This document shows, one piece after another, positions 1 through 12,387 of a stretch of 64,000 nt of DNA. A model generated the notes under the pieces. That model searched no databases, was not told where the DNA came from, and was given only the letters and a program-made list of their open reading frames with translations. The stretch is taken from positions 124,001 to 188,000 of the forward strand of contig JADILM010000003.1 in assembly GCA_016617785.1 (NCBI GenBank), in the 5' to 3' direction. Both the position numbers and the translations under genes were made by a program. The stretch comes from Sporobolomyces roseus. Its lineage: Eukaryota; Basidiomycota; Microbotryomycetes; Sporidiobolales; Sporidiobolaceae. Position 1 is the stretch's first letter. Every line of letters begins with the position of its first letter.

Positions 1-3000
1 GAGAGCTCTGCCTCGTTCTCGGTCGACCTGGATCCGGATGCACTACATTCCTCAAGACTATTGCGAATCAACGAGGAGGATACCTCGCTGTCGACGGAGA
101 TGTCGATTACGGAGGAATCTCGGCAAAAGAAATGCGTCAACGTTATCGAGGAGAAGTCGCTTACAACCAGGAGGACGACAACCATCTTGCCAATTTGACT
201 GTCGCTCAAACTCTCATGTTCGCCCTTCGTCTCAAGACTCCAGGCAACCTTCTTCCCGGTCATTCGACGAAATCGTTCCAGAAGGAGATCCTCGATGTGT
301 TGGTGAACATGCTCGGAATCCCTCACACGAAGAACACGAAGGTCGGATCAGCTTACGTTCGTGGAGTGAGTGGAGGAGAACGAAAGCGTGTCAGTATCGC
401 AGAGATGGTACGTTTTCGATCGTCCTCGTTTCATCTCGTTCGGAACTCATGCTTCTCCTTCTCGCGTTTAGATGGCCACTCGCGCTGTCGTCCAATCTTG
501 GGACAACTCGACTCGAGGACTCGATGCTTCGACTGCTCTCGACTACGCCAAATCCCTCCGGATTCTCGCCGACATACAACAAAGCGCCCTCTTCACTTCC
601 CTCTACCAAGCTGGAGAAGGTATCTTCGACGTCTGCGACAAGGTTCTCGTCATCGATCAAGGACGACAAGTCTACTTCGGACCTGCGAAAGAAGCCAGAC
701 CTTACATGATGAGTTTGGGTTACGCCGACCTTCCTCGTCAAACGACTGCCGATTACCTGACAGGGTGCACCGATCCGAACGAGCGTCAAATGCAACCTGG
801 AAGATCCGAAGCCGACGTCCCTTCTACTCCAGATCAACTCGCTGAGGCTTTCCGCAAGTCCGAGATCCACGCTCGTATGATCGCTGAACGAGACGCTTTC
901 AAGGCGCAATGCCAGTCGGACGACGCCCAACGACGCGAATTCGAGGAGGCCGTTGTGACTGGCAAGCGAAAGGGAGTCGGAAAGAAGTCTGTCTACACCG
1001 CTTCATTCCCCGCTCAAGTTTCCGCTCTCGTTCGCCGTCAATTCCAACTTCGTGCTCAAGACCGTGTCGACTTCATCGTTTCCTACACTACCTCAATCGT
1101 TGTCGCCCTCATCGTACGTTTCACTTTCCTCGTCATTCCCTCCTTCGAAACTGACTATCACTCGATTTCCGACAGACTGGTGGCGTCTACTTCATGATGC
1201 CCGAGACCGCTAGTGGTGCTTTCACTCGAGGAGGTAAGATCTCGCCTCTCCGCAAGAGACGATCTCGTTTGCTGAATCGTTCATCCGTTTCTCAGGTGCC
1301 ATCTTTATCGCCCTCCTCTTCAACTCCTTCCAAGCTTTCAACGAGCTGCCGACTCAGATGATGGGACGAGGAATCACCTGGCGACACAAGCAATTCGCTT
1401 TCCACCGTCCCTCCGCCGTTACCATTTCGCAAACTATCGCCGATGCTCCAAACAACGCTTTCCAAATCCTACTCTTCTGTATCATCGTCTACTTCATGGG
1501 AGGATTCGTCTACACTGCCGGAGCCTTCTTCTCGTTCTACATCATCGTTCTCTCAACCTACTTCGCACTCGCCGGTTTCTTCCGTCTTCTCGGAACTCTC
1601 TGCGCAAACTACGATCAAGCTTCTCGACTAGCCAGTGTCATCATCACACTCATGATCACGTACTCGGGCTATCTCATTCCTGTAGGTGGAATCGCCCTCA
1701 TTCTTCACTCGAATCACGACCTGACAGACCTCGCCTCTCGAACAGATCTTCTCGCAAAAGAGATGGTTGTTCTGGATCAGTTACATTAACGTGAGTCGCT
1801 TGCGAAAAGTCACTACTTCAACTGTGCTGACTCTCTCGAGCCTGCTGCACAGCCTCTCCAATTCGGTTTCTCTGCGGCAATGGCGAACGAGTTCAAGCGT
1901 ATCAACCTACTCTGTGATGGAAACTACATTCTCCCTTCGAACGTCGGCGGCGCTTTCCCTCAATACCCTACGACTCTCGGTGCAAACCAAGTCTGTACTC
2001 TCGCTGGTTCGGTACCAGGTCAACAATTTGTTCGGGGACGAGATTACATTTACGCTTCATTCGAATACAACGTCGACGATCAATGGAGGAACTGGGGAAT
2101 CACAATCGTATTCTTCGTGTACGTCCCTCTTCGCTGTCCTCCCTCATCCCAAGCTGACGCCTAGCTCTACCGAATGCTCGCATTCGATATACAGCGGTTT
2201 CAACATTGTGAGTCAATTCAAGTGAGAAGTTTTCGAATCTTGACTGACGCTCGAATCCTTCACAGATCCAAGCTATTCTCGCCGAATTCCTCTCGCACGG
2301 TGCTGATGCCCCTTCGATCAACGTCTTCGCCAAGGAGAACAAGGAACGCAAGCAACTCAACGAGAAGCTTACAAGCGAGAAGGACGATTTCCGCGCCGGT
2401 CGCATCGAACAGAACCTCGGAGAAGACGTCGCTCACAAGCATCCCTTCACTTGGGAGGATCTTACCTACACCGTTCCTGTCCCGGGAGGAGAACGTCAAC
2501 TTCTCGACCACGTATTCGGTTATGTACGTTTGATACTGATTCGTATCTCGTATATTCGCAACTAATCACAGACTGCGACTCACAGGTTCGTCCCGGTCAA
2601 CTCACCGCTCTCATGGGTTCCTCAGGAGCAGGAAAGACTACTCTTCTCGATGTTCTCGCTTCGAGGAAGACTGTCGGCAAAATCGGTGGTCTTCGTCTTC
2701 TCTCTGGTCAAGAACTTCCTCCCGATTTCCAGCAAGGTACCGCCTATGTGAGTTATTACTCTTACTCTCGCTGAGGAGTTTGGAGCGAAGGAAACTTCGA
2801 GTCGTGCTGACCTCTTCTTTCGTCTCCTTTGCCAGGTCGAGCAATTGGACACTCACGAGTCGACCGCTACTGTCCGTGAAGCGTTGAGATTCAGTGCGCA
2901 CCTCCGTCAACCTGCTTCAGTACCCATCGAGGAGAAGAACGCCTACGTCGAGCAAATCATCCAACTTCTCGAATTGGAGGAGAAGGCAGACGCTATGATC

Positions 3001-5500
3001 GGTATGCCTGGTTTCGGACTCGACGTCGAGGCAAGGAAGCGAGTCACAATTGGTGTCGAGCTCGCTGCGAAGCCCCAGATCCTTCTCTTCCTCGACGAAC
3101 CGACTTCTGGACTCGACGGTCAATCCGCTTACAATGTCGTTCGATTCCTACGAAAACTTGCTGCTGCTGGACAAGCTATCCTGGTTACGATTCATCAACC
3201 TAACGCTATGTGTGAGCTCAAATTTCAGACGACTAGTATCGGTTTCATGCTCTGACCCAACAACTTTCGATTCCACAGTATTCGAGAATTTCGATCGTCT
3301 CCTTCTCCTCAAAGCTGGAGGTCGTACGGTAGGTACAACCCTTACTCCTCTGTCACGGTGTGGAGAAACTCACGAAGTACTTGCAGGTCTACTTTGGAGA
3401 TATCGGAAAGGATTCGCACGTTCTTCGAGAATACCTCGCAGAACACGGCGCTCACTGCCCTCCTGATGCCAACCCTGCTGAGTACATGCTCGAAGCTATC
3501 GGTGCTGGATCTGGAAAGAGGATCGGTTCGAAGGACTGGGCAGATCACTGGCTGGAGAGTCCTCAATTCGCAAAGGTCAAGGAGGAAATCGCTGATCTCA
3601 AACGACAAGGTACCGACGCGAAGCTATCGGGTGACAAGAAGCGTGGAGACTGTAAGTCGTTGCTCGTGCTTCTCCCTCGCATCAAATTTGAAATCAAGCT
3701 GATCGTGATCAATGCTGCAGATGCTACTTCGTTCTTCCATCAACTTCGTACTGTCAGCAGTCGTACTTTCACGGCCTTCTACCGCTCTCCCGATTACGGC
3801 TTCACTCGTCTTTTCAATCACATCTCGATTTCTCTCGTCGTCGGTCTTACTTTCTTGAATTTGGATGATTCGGCAGCGTCGCTCCAGTACCGAGTTGTAA
3901 GGCTCCTTCATCTCTTGACCGCAGCGAACCGTAACTAACGAAAGGCTACCCGGTTTCTCTCTTTTGCTTTCTTTCCTCGCGCCTTTCCCTCTTCTCGTCC
4001 CCTCCTTCGTCTCGACCTATCGGATCTACTTGTCAACAGTGTAAGCCTCAGACCTTGTCTCTTTCCTTGCTTGCTTAGAGATCGAAGCTGACCGTCGTTC
4101 TTCTCCTTGTTCTCTCTCTTTCTTTCATCTTCGACGACCTCGTCAAAACAGTCGCGATCTTCTTCATTACTGTTATCCCAGCGATCATCATCAGTCAAGT
4201 CGAACCGATGTTCATCTTGTCGGTACGTTATCCAATCTTGTGATTATCGAAAAGCTTCGCGATTTCGTCGCTGATCTCAACCTCTTTCTCCAGCGTATGA
4301 CTTTCATTCGAGAGTCTTCCTCCAAGATGTACTCGCCCTACGTGTTCGCCTTATCTCAACTCGCTGCCGAGGTTCCTTACAGCATCTTGTGTTCCGTCGT
4401 TTTCTTCCTCCTCGTTCGTCCAATTTTCGCAAGTCTTCGGTTCCTGCGTTTGTCCTGACCTAACTTCGCTGTTCCTGTAGCTCTACTATCCCATGGGCTT
4501 CAATCACGCTAGTGATCGAGCTGGATACGCTTTCGCTTTCAGTACGCACTCTCTCACTCTAATTAGCTCATCGGCATGTGCTGATCAACCCTGAATCTCT
4601 GCTGTATAGTCTTGCTCGTTGAACTCTTCGCTGTCACCCTGTACGTTCTCTCCGCTTTGCGCTCTCTTCTAGTATACAATCGCTGACTCGCTCGTGCTTT
4701 GCGTTATTCTAGTGGTCAAGCCGTCGCCGCACTCGCTCCTACAATCTACTCTGCTGCGATGACGAATCCTTTCTTGCTCGTACGTCGGCTACAACGACGA
4801 GGACTCTCACTGAGTCAGGGACTGACGATTCTCCTTGTGGCACGCAATAGGTCATCTTCTCGCTCTTCTGTGGAGTGACGGTACCTCCCAATGTCATGCC
4901 AGAGTTCTTCCGATCGTGGCTTTACCGTTTGGATCCGTTCACCTACATCATCGATGGAATGGTGACGAACGAACTTCATAACCTTCCGATCGTCGTAAGC
5001 AACTTTCCCTTCTCTGTATGCCTTCGCCAGTATCTCACCCTCCCATCGAGTTTCATAGTGTAACGACCGCGAGTTCAGGATCTTCAGTCCTCCCGGAGGA
5101 CAGACCTGTGCCGATTGGGCTGGTCCGTACATTTCGGCAATTGGAGGTTACCTCAACAACCCGAACGCAAATGCCGACTGCCAGTACTGTACCTACGCAA
5201 CTGGTGACGACTTCTACCGTCCCCTCGGACTCGACTGGAATCACCGAGGTCGATCTAGTGCGTTCCCCTTTCCTCACTTTCTCTTCGTTGTTTGGGCTTG
5301 TTTCTGACTGCGATCTCCACTCCTCCTTTTGAACTCTTTCACAGTCGGAGTGAGTCGTTGTTTTTCTTACTCACAGCTCTTCCTCTGATCCGATGAGCTG
5401 ACAACGATCGTTTGCTTCACAGTTCTTCGTTTGCTACTGCGTCTTCAACTGTATCGTGACAGTTATCGCTTCCCGTCTCCTCCGTTACGCCAAGCGATAG
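1..5500 (+). CDS. PDR-type ABC multidrug transporter (ABCG full size), 5' end missing
   Basis: Plasma-membrane ATP-driven efflux pump of the fungal pleiotropic drug resistance family, here from inside the first nucleotide-binding domain to the stop TAG at 5498-5500. NBD1 begins at once with the Walker A motif GRPGSGCTT (about 24-52), where Cys replaces Lys. It continues to a [14 protein letters not shown] signature and a degenerate Walker [12 protein letters not shown]. First membrane domain about 1020-2200. NBD2 has canonical GSSGAGKTT (about 2610-2640), a divergent [15 protein letters not shown] signature and [14 protein letters not shown] second membrane domain follows, ending in YAKR. The asymmetric NBDs are the family norm. 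At least a dozen short introns, e.g. 408-471. Only the N-terminal region and promoter lie outside the window. Orthology to CDR1, SNQ2 or PDR5 is not resolved. Confidence 0.95.
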
Positions 5501-5844
5501 ATGCGGCGCACCCTCACAGAGTCGGATTGAACTCACCCTTAGAACTCTTTGCTATTCATCTCTCCCTTTTTCGTACCCAGTCTCACTCATAATCCATATT
5601 ATACTACTACTCTCTCACTTATAGATTTCTCTTTCGCACTCTCGTCGTTCTTATCATTTTCTTCTTTACATATTCATTTTCTTTTCGTCCTTTCAGGCTT
5701 GTTCACCTCGCAAATCGTTTGTTCGTGTACAATTCAGGTGCTGTCGGAAAGATGAGAGAAACGCAAGCTCTCCTTCTCGCTGCGATGCAACGATGCGACG
5801 ATGCAAGCAGGACGAACGAAAACATTCACTAATCATTTCTCAAT
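5501..5844. other. 3' intergenic region between convergent genes
   Basis: Lies between the stops of the ABC transporter (+) and the Nudix gene (-). It is T/C-rich at 5540-5700, as expected of 3' untranslated sequence. A repeated gatgcaacgatgcgacgatgc stretch sits near 5783. No coding signal seen. Confidence 0.6.
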
Positions 5845-6742
5845 CTAGAATTTCGCTCCAATTCGTTTCGCAACTTCAATTCCCGCCGCGTAGTGGTGCA
5901 AGCGAGCGTCGACGACGTATCCCATCTTCTCGTAAGCCTCGAGATGCTGATACAAGTCTTTGAGGGGAGTTACTCGAACTTCGATATGTTCTCCTTCGTC
6001 AAGGTTCGCTTTCGGTTCCTCTTCTCCTTCTTTAAGTTCGACCTCGAGAGTAGCGAGTACCATGTTCGCTTTCGACATACCTGGTTGAGAAGCAACGATC
6101 GAGGGGCCTAGAGAGAGTCAATACGATCGTCGAACGAGATCAAGAAATGAAAGCGAAACTCGAAAGCTCACCAGGATCACTGACGACGGTTCCTCCGAGT
6201 TCGACAACCTTGACTCGGCCTTCGAACGCGTCTCCTCCGTATCCAGTCTCTTCATACAACTCACGAAGAGCAGAGGTTTCAGGAGATTCTCCTTTGTCGA
6301 TCAAACCAGCGGGGAGTTCGACGCAGATGGATTGAATCGGTGGGCGGTATTGAAGGATGCTGCCAATTTGAGACGATGTGAGTCTCTTGGACACATGAAG
6401 GGGAGAGTAGAGAGAAGCAAGTTACATGGGAATCGAGATGGGTCGATTGGGATGCTTGAGGAGAGCAGCGATTGCGACGGCATCGATTCCTCCTTCGCTC
6501 GTCGTCTTTCTCGCTGCCATTTCCCATACTCGATCTTTGCCATCTTCGTCTGTCCAATCGATCTTTTGCAATTCGATCCACTAGTAGCGAGAGATCAAAT
6601 TTCGTCAGTGACTCGAATCGCAAAGACTCGGGAGTAAGAGGAGGAAGGGGACTTTTGGGCTTACCTTGCCTTCCTTCATTGGCTCGACGTTGCGAATCTT
6701 TGCTTCTCCTCCATTGTAAGGTTTGAGGTTCAATGATGACAT
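5845..6742 (-). CDS. Nudix hydrolase, ADP-ribose pyrophosphatase type (copy 1)
   Basis: Predicted to hydrolyse ADP-ribose or related nucleoside diphosphate sugars to AMP plus sugar phosphate (YSA1/NUDT5 type). About 220 residues in four exons: first exon from ATG at 6742 (MSSLNLKPYNGGEAK...), exon 2 at about 6400-6575, exon 3 at about 6170-6350 carrying the Nudix box, last exon down to TAG at 5845-5847. The Nudix box fits G-x5-E-x7-REUxEExGU: GLIDKGE, then REL-YEETGY. Divergent with the F-box gene that starts at 6998. The gene is strikingly like the inverted copy at 31690-32588, including parts of its introns. Function beyond the Nudix fold is inferred from family similarity. Confidence 0.9.
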
Positions 6743-6997
6743 TTTGTGGGGGGAGTTGATCAAGTTTGAGGAGCGAGTTGTCGGAGTTGAAGTGAATGAT
6801 CGGGTCAAGTGTGTTAGTCTACGCTGTAGCATGCACTTTCTGTTGAGTGCTGACTGGTACAGAGTGTAAAGGGAGAGTTAGACTCGGCCGATTATCGGAT
6901 TCGAAATCTCTCGCTTTTCATTTCCAACTTCGTTTGTCACCTCGCGGTATCCCTCCTCCTTAGCTCTCTTCTCTCCTCTACCACCATCATCGGGGAG

Positions 6998-9462
6998 ATG
7001 TATCGACCATCTTCACCTTCACCAGCAGTGTTAACCTCACTACCTCCAGAGCTCCTTCTCCGAATCTATCAATACTTCCTCGACCCTCTCTCAATATCGA
7101 AACTCGCTCAAACTTGCCACCTACTCAATCATATCGCAAATTCAGAGCTCATTTGGAAGGATGTAGTACTCGATCTAGTCGATACGTTCGGAGTCGAAGT
7201 GGAGGAATCAGTTCCGACCTTCATGCACCGCAACTCGCCTCCTGTAGCTAGTTATGATCAGGATACAAGGGGAGACTCGACGTGGAGGGATCAAGCAAAG
7301 TTCTTGCTGCCGAATGCACGTCACTTGGGTTACTTTGCATCATCAATTCCGTTCAGGTTCGTTGAAATCAATTTCACTCAACTCTTTCATGCCGGAATCT
7401 CGCTTCTTCGACTCTCGCTGACCTTGGCTGTGATTGTGCCTCCATCGTATAGCTCTCGAGTCGTCAGAGTGTCGATTGTCATTCCGCCGAAACATCTGAA
7501 TCCTTCTTCGACTAGTTCCGATGATCCACCTCGATACAGTATTCATGCTGCTCAACTTCGACCTTACAACAAATACACCGTCACTTCCCCTCCTCCTCTT
7601 CATCTCCTCCCCTTCGGCGCCAACCTCGAAATCACACTCGATGCCTACAGCATTTCTCGACTTCAGAACCCCTCTCACCCCGATGCCGGACTCTCAATCG
7701 ACGTTCTTTCCCCTCGATACGATTTCTCGGCCAGCATGTTCGACATCGATTCGACACGAGGAGCAGTTCTCGCTCGACCCGGTCCGTCGAGCCGCCGAGG
7801 TCAAGGAGAAGGAGTACCCGTGGTTGCTCTCGATCCATCTTCACGAAATCCCTCTCAGCAAGCGAGACTACAACTACGACTTTCCCTCGAGCCCGTAATG
7901 CATCTCGTGCACGGCGAGTCTCGTCGATCTGAGGACCCGAACGCAAACTCTGAGCTTTCGAGAGAAGCCCTCCTCGCCCTCTTCAGTGGTCGGCTCCCTC
8001 AACGATTCTGGCCAACTCTCGAACTCGTCGGACTGGAGGAGGAGGAGCATACTCTATCAACGGATTCGACACAGTCTGGTCAAGGCACTGGCGCGAGGAG
8101 GTCAAGGATCAGGCCAAATGGAGTCGGCGCCTTCAGAGGACTGCAGGAATGGGTATCGGAGAGAGCTATCGAGCAAAGTATCGCTCGGATCGTAAACAAA
8201 GGCTCGAATCGGGATGGAGTGCAGGTCAAAGGTCAGGACAAAGCCTACGTTACGGGATTCAGGCTACGTGCAAAGAGGGTCCCGTCTTCCGACAACTCAC
8301 CAACGAATCCTTCGACACCTACGTCTACCTCATCGACATCTTCGAGTACACCGCAACCTCGTACTCGACGGAGAGGAGTTGGCAGAGACGGAGGAATGGC
8401 TGTACTCTGGCAAGGAAGGGAAGAAGATCCGGAAGAAGTCGGAAGAGTGACTATCTTGCGAGCTGGAGATCCGGAACAAGGTGTAAGTCTCTTCATTCAT
8501 CGTACAGATTCTTGCGCCGTAGCTGATAGATTGCTCTAATCTCGTAGGGTGTGACTCTGCATCTCGAAGGACAACGGACTCGACGAACTCCTTCGCCAAA
8601 CGACGACGCAGCGAGAGCTACTGGTGCCGACAGTCTAGCAGATACTCTCGACGCATCGGGAGAAGCCTTCTTCCCGATCAAGCCACCTGCGAAATCGATC
8701 GGATGGAATGATGCTACTTGTATGTCGGAGGGCGAAGAAATCACCGCAACTTCACTTCAAGGAATGTGGTGCGTCGATTGTCTTGACCTTACACCGCTCT
8801 CCATAGCTTGCTGACCTGTATCGAGCGTTCTCAGGGTCGGTACATACGGATCTCACGGTCTCGAATTCGTCCATCTCTCGACTTCTTTCGCCTCTCCCGC
8901 TTCTCCCCCGGTTCTTTCACCCGCTTCACCTACTCCAGACGAGACGCTACCGGCCGCGACGAGCTCCAATAACCGAATCTTGACCGCGACAAAGCTCACA
9001 GGCGACACGAACGTTCCCTCGGGTGAAACGACTTGGATCGCTTTCCTCGATTCACCAATCCCTTCTCCAGCATCCTCTCTCGACAGCGTAGACGTCCCTG
9101 TTCCATCCATCTCCAAAGACAAATGGGACGCAATGAATCAACTCGACCCGATCACAACGAATGCGAGGTATTCTTCGCTAGATTGGTCGGAAGGTACTAC
9201 TCAAGGTGTCGGTCAAATCGCGCTCAGCGGTTTCCTACAACCGGGATGGACATCAGCTCAAGTCCGATTCATTCGAAGCAAGACCAAGTTGAGGAGGAAT
9301 CGAGTGACGCGGGAGACTGTGCGAGTCGAGAAAGGGCAGGAGATGAAGGGAGATGTGAATGAAGGAGATTGGCAACTCAAAGCGGTGGAGAGTGTTGAGG
9401 AGATTCAGCTGAGATGGGCAGAGTTGAACAAGATTGCAGTTTTCAAAAGAGTGCGAATTTAG
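6998..9462 (+). CDS. F-box protein, FBXO31-like
   Basis: Substrate-recognition subunit for an SCF ubiquitin ligase (inference from domain). The N-terminal F-box is at residues about 13-60 (LTSLPPELLLRIYQYF...LIWKDVVLDL). The C-terminal part has GVTLHLEGQRT and GMWVGTYGSHGLEFVHL, which resembles the FBXO31 C-terminal domain. Exons: 6998-8482, 8548-8768 and 8835-9462, with phase-consistent joins (intron donor gtaagt at 8483; second intron 8769-8834). An additional intron at 7357-7452 is likely but is a multiple of three without stops, so either reading is open. The middle is Ser/Thr/Pro-rich and the least certain part. Stop TAG at 9460-9462, convergent with RIB1. The exact substrate is unknown. 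Confidence 0.85.
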
Positions 9463-9672
9463 CCTCACTCGTTCTGCGCCTATAGTCCTTCGCATCTCAG
9501 CAGAGACTCGATCCTGAGACTGGTAGACCAGCTACCTCATCACGAAAGCTGCTCCTCACTAGCACGTTGTCGCTAGGAATCGATTGTTTGGGTACTAAAT
9601 CACTCATTATTCATATTTCGCAATGCATAGAATAGTCTGCTATGTACTCCCAGAGAACTCCTCGAAACTACT

Positions 9673-11997
9673 CTATATCTGACTTCCTTCTTTCGGGGAT
9701 AAACTCGTCGTACTCTCGCTCAACGGATGAACTCCCTTCTTCCCTCCCCTGCTCGCTGTTGTTGAGGAAGACTCGCTCGGCGCGACAAGCATGTGTCCCA
9801 TCCGTTCGATCTTCGTCCGTAGGTACTTGTCCAATTCTGGTGAAGCGGTTGTCGATCGACCAATCATTCCGACTCCCGAATGTCGAAGCTGATACATGGC
9901 GGATGATTCCGACCGATTGTCGTTGTCCTCGTCGTCGTCAGATTGGGAAGAAGAAGAGTAGTAGGCGTCTTCATCGTCTTGATCGTCGGATCGAGAGGGA
10001 GAGGGAGACCGTGAAGGATCGACGGAGAGGTGAGCAGAGGAATCGACTGAATCGGGACGAGAGTAGGGTTCTTCGGTATCTGGTGTCGATATCGAGCCAT
10101 TGAGGATTGTTGATCCATTCATCGACGTAGCTGATTTGCTCTTCGACGTCCTCCTTTGACTTCTTCTCTTCTTGTCCGTTCCTTTGCCGAGATGGTGGTG
10201 ATGATGATGACGATGCCTTCTCCGCCTCGCCTCTTCCCGTTCCGCGAGTACCCAACTTCTCGGCACCATCGCGACTCGTTCCGCGACTCGTACTCCTTCC
10301 TTCTCGATCTGAGTAATTTTGTCCGGATTGTTGGTCAACAATCTCACTCCACCCGTTCCCTTCCCTCCCTCGTCTCCTGCTACTCCTAGATCTCTCAAGA
10401 TTCCTCCTGCGATCCCATACGTCCTCAAATCTGCTCCATGTCCCAACATTAGATTCGCCGTAACCGTATCGTGACCCAGATCCTGCAGGTTGTACGCTCG
10501 CATCTTCTCGAGTAGTCCAATCCCGCGCCCTTCTTGTCGTAGGTATACGACGACTCCGCGTCCCTCCGTCGTGATCAATCTGAATGCCTCGTCCAATTGT
10601 TCACCACAATCGCATCGTTGAGAACCGATCGTTTCTCCTGTGAAGCACTCGGAATGGATTCGAACGAGTGTCGGGTCGATGGCGGGGAGGTCGGAGATGG
10701 ATGATGATGGAGAGGAAGGGGAAGAGATGTAATCGGCGAGAGGACCGAGAGCGGTCGAAGCGATTTGTGAAGTCGCCGATAATCGACCAACGTAAGCGCC
10801 TCGAATGATCCTTTCTTCGTCGGATTCCTTCTCGTGCCATTTCGCGTCGAGACTTCGACTTCGAATGAAAGGGAGTGGTCGATTTGTCGTTTCGCTGCGG
10901 GAGAGAATCGGATCACCCTCGACGGCATTCGTGGTGACGGAAGTCGAGGCCATTTGTGCATGGTCTGCGACAAAGGCGAGATGCTCCTTTGTATCGTGAT
11001 TGTTGGTGTAGAGGTGAAGGAAGACGTGGCCGTGTGGAGTTGGGATTCGGGTTCGAACTCGACATTGGACTTCGAGTGGCGGTAAAGGGTTGGGAGTAGA
11101 CGAAGGGAGGGCGGTGCTCGCGGTAGGAAGGGAGGATGTAGCGGCAGGGGGAGTAGAATCGGGTTGAACAGCCGAAGGAGCGGTAGTGTCGAAGGAAGGA
11201 AGGGAGAAATCGATAGTTCGTTCGAGGAGAGGAGGGGTCGAAGGTTGTCGGAGGAGTTTCGCTAGGGCTTGTTCTCGCAGTGATTTGACTGGTTTGTTCG
11301 TTGCGACATCGTTCTCAGCCTTCTCCCTCCCTTCCTCCTCTCTCAGATCCTTCTCCAGCTTCCCATCTGACACGATTTCGAATCCACCATCTTCTAGAGG
11401 TACTGCAGCAGCTTGTGGTCGTCCCTCGGGTTGTTGCTCGGCGTGGGTAGCGAGTTTCTTGGATATTTCTTGCGCTTTCAACTTGTCTGCGAGAAGTTTA
11501 CGTTTCTTGTCCTCCTCCTCGACCCTGAGTCTGATATGTCTCGGAGCTTGACGAGATTCCATCTTTGGTCGATTCGGAGCGTGAGGTATCCGTTCTCCAT
11601 CGCAAGAAGAGTAAGCGAGGGATTGAGGGAAGAAAGAGTGGAGGTAATGATTTCGAGTGTTACTATCGGAGTGAACAATCAGAGTCAGTGATCTATATTC
11701 TACTGCAGATCCTGTTTCATTGAAGTGAAGCATTGTTCGGGGTTATGTAAGATGAATCGGAACTTGATTTGTGACTCACTCTGGACCTGCACTCGCAGCT
11801 GCAGCTACCATGAGAGGGTCTACTGGTGGTCTCCTATCTGATTGCTTCTTCCTCTTGTTCATCTTGTCTTGATTTGATTCGTGGTTGTGAATGCCGGTCG
11901 AAGGAGGAGAATCTCCCGTCAGCAGCGAGAGCATACTCAAATCGCTAGCGCTGATTCCATGGTGTTGTTGCTCTCGAGGAGCTTGAAGTGCCGTCAT
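9673..11997 (-). CDS. RIB1: GTP cyclohydrolase II
   Basis: First committed step of riboflavin synthesis: GTP to 2,5-diamino-6-ribosylamino-4(3H)-pyrimidinone 5'-phosphate, formate and pyrophosphate; zinc-dependent. The catalytic region (about 10300-10690) shows [20 protein letters not shown], with the three zinc-ligand cysteines, then [11 protein letters not shown] and the substrate-binding LLTNNPDKI. Two exons: the first from ATG at 11997 to 11780, intron 11663-11779 (117 nt), then one long exon to 9673. The join GA|T keeps frame and phase. Around 220 residues of N-terminal, low-complexity sequence precede the domain. About 190 residues follow it, with a His run ([10 protein letters not shown]), basic stretches and Ser/Asp-rich tracts. 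Such extensions lengthen the usual fungal enzyme. An upstream in-frame ATG at 12066 is possible. Confidence 0.95.
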
Positions 11998-12387
11998 GAT
12001 TGTGTGAAGCTGTGAGCGTATGAAATGGAAAGAGAAGGAAGGGAAGATCCGCTTCGGCTGCTCCAAGGTTGCCTAAAATTCGACGGATGATAAATCCGCC
12101 GTCAATTCTACCAAGATGTACTGACACGACGTACACCTAAATGATACACTAGAGTAGCCATCGAGAAAGAAAGCGAAAAAATCTGAAGATAAAAGTGGCT
12201 TCGTTGCGAAGACTCGCAAGCGATGGTGTGCATCCGAGTAGGGGAATAACAATGAAAGTCGGGGACGTACTAGGTGAGCTCAAGCGATAGGGTATACGTG
12301 GAATGAGGGGAAGGTATGAAACGGAGACAAAGAGGGGAATTGCGAAAGTAACAAAATCTAAACGACGAGTTCTATAGCCTAGTTTCG
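11998..12387. promoter_or_regulatory. RIB1 upstream region and 3' end of neighbour
   Basis: Holds the RIB1 5' leader and promoter and the 3' end of the minus-strand membrane-protein gene. I looked for an FMN riboswitch-like fold and could not recognise one by eye. No coding signal beyond short frames. Confidence 0.4.

Noticed and set aside
7521..7898. Alternative frame inside the FBXO31-like gene reading VKEKEYPWLLSIHLHEI
   Set aside because: Looks protein-like but ends in a stop; the main frame runs 513 codons and joins to the recognised C-terminal domain.
11998..12387. FMN riboswitch ahead of RIB1
   Set aside because: No conserved FMN-aptamer core seen by eye; not known for fungal RIB1.
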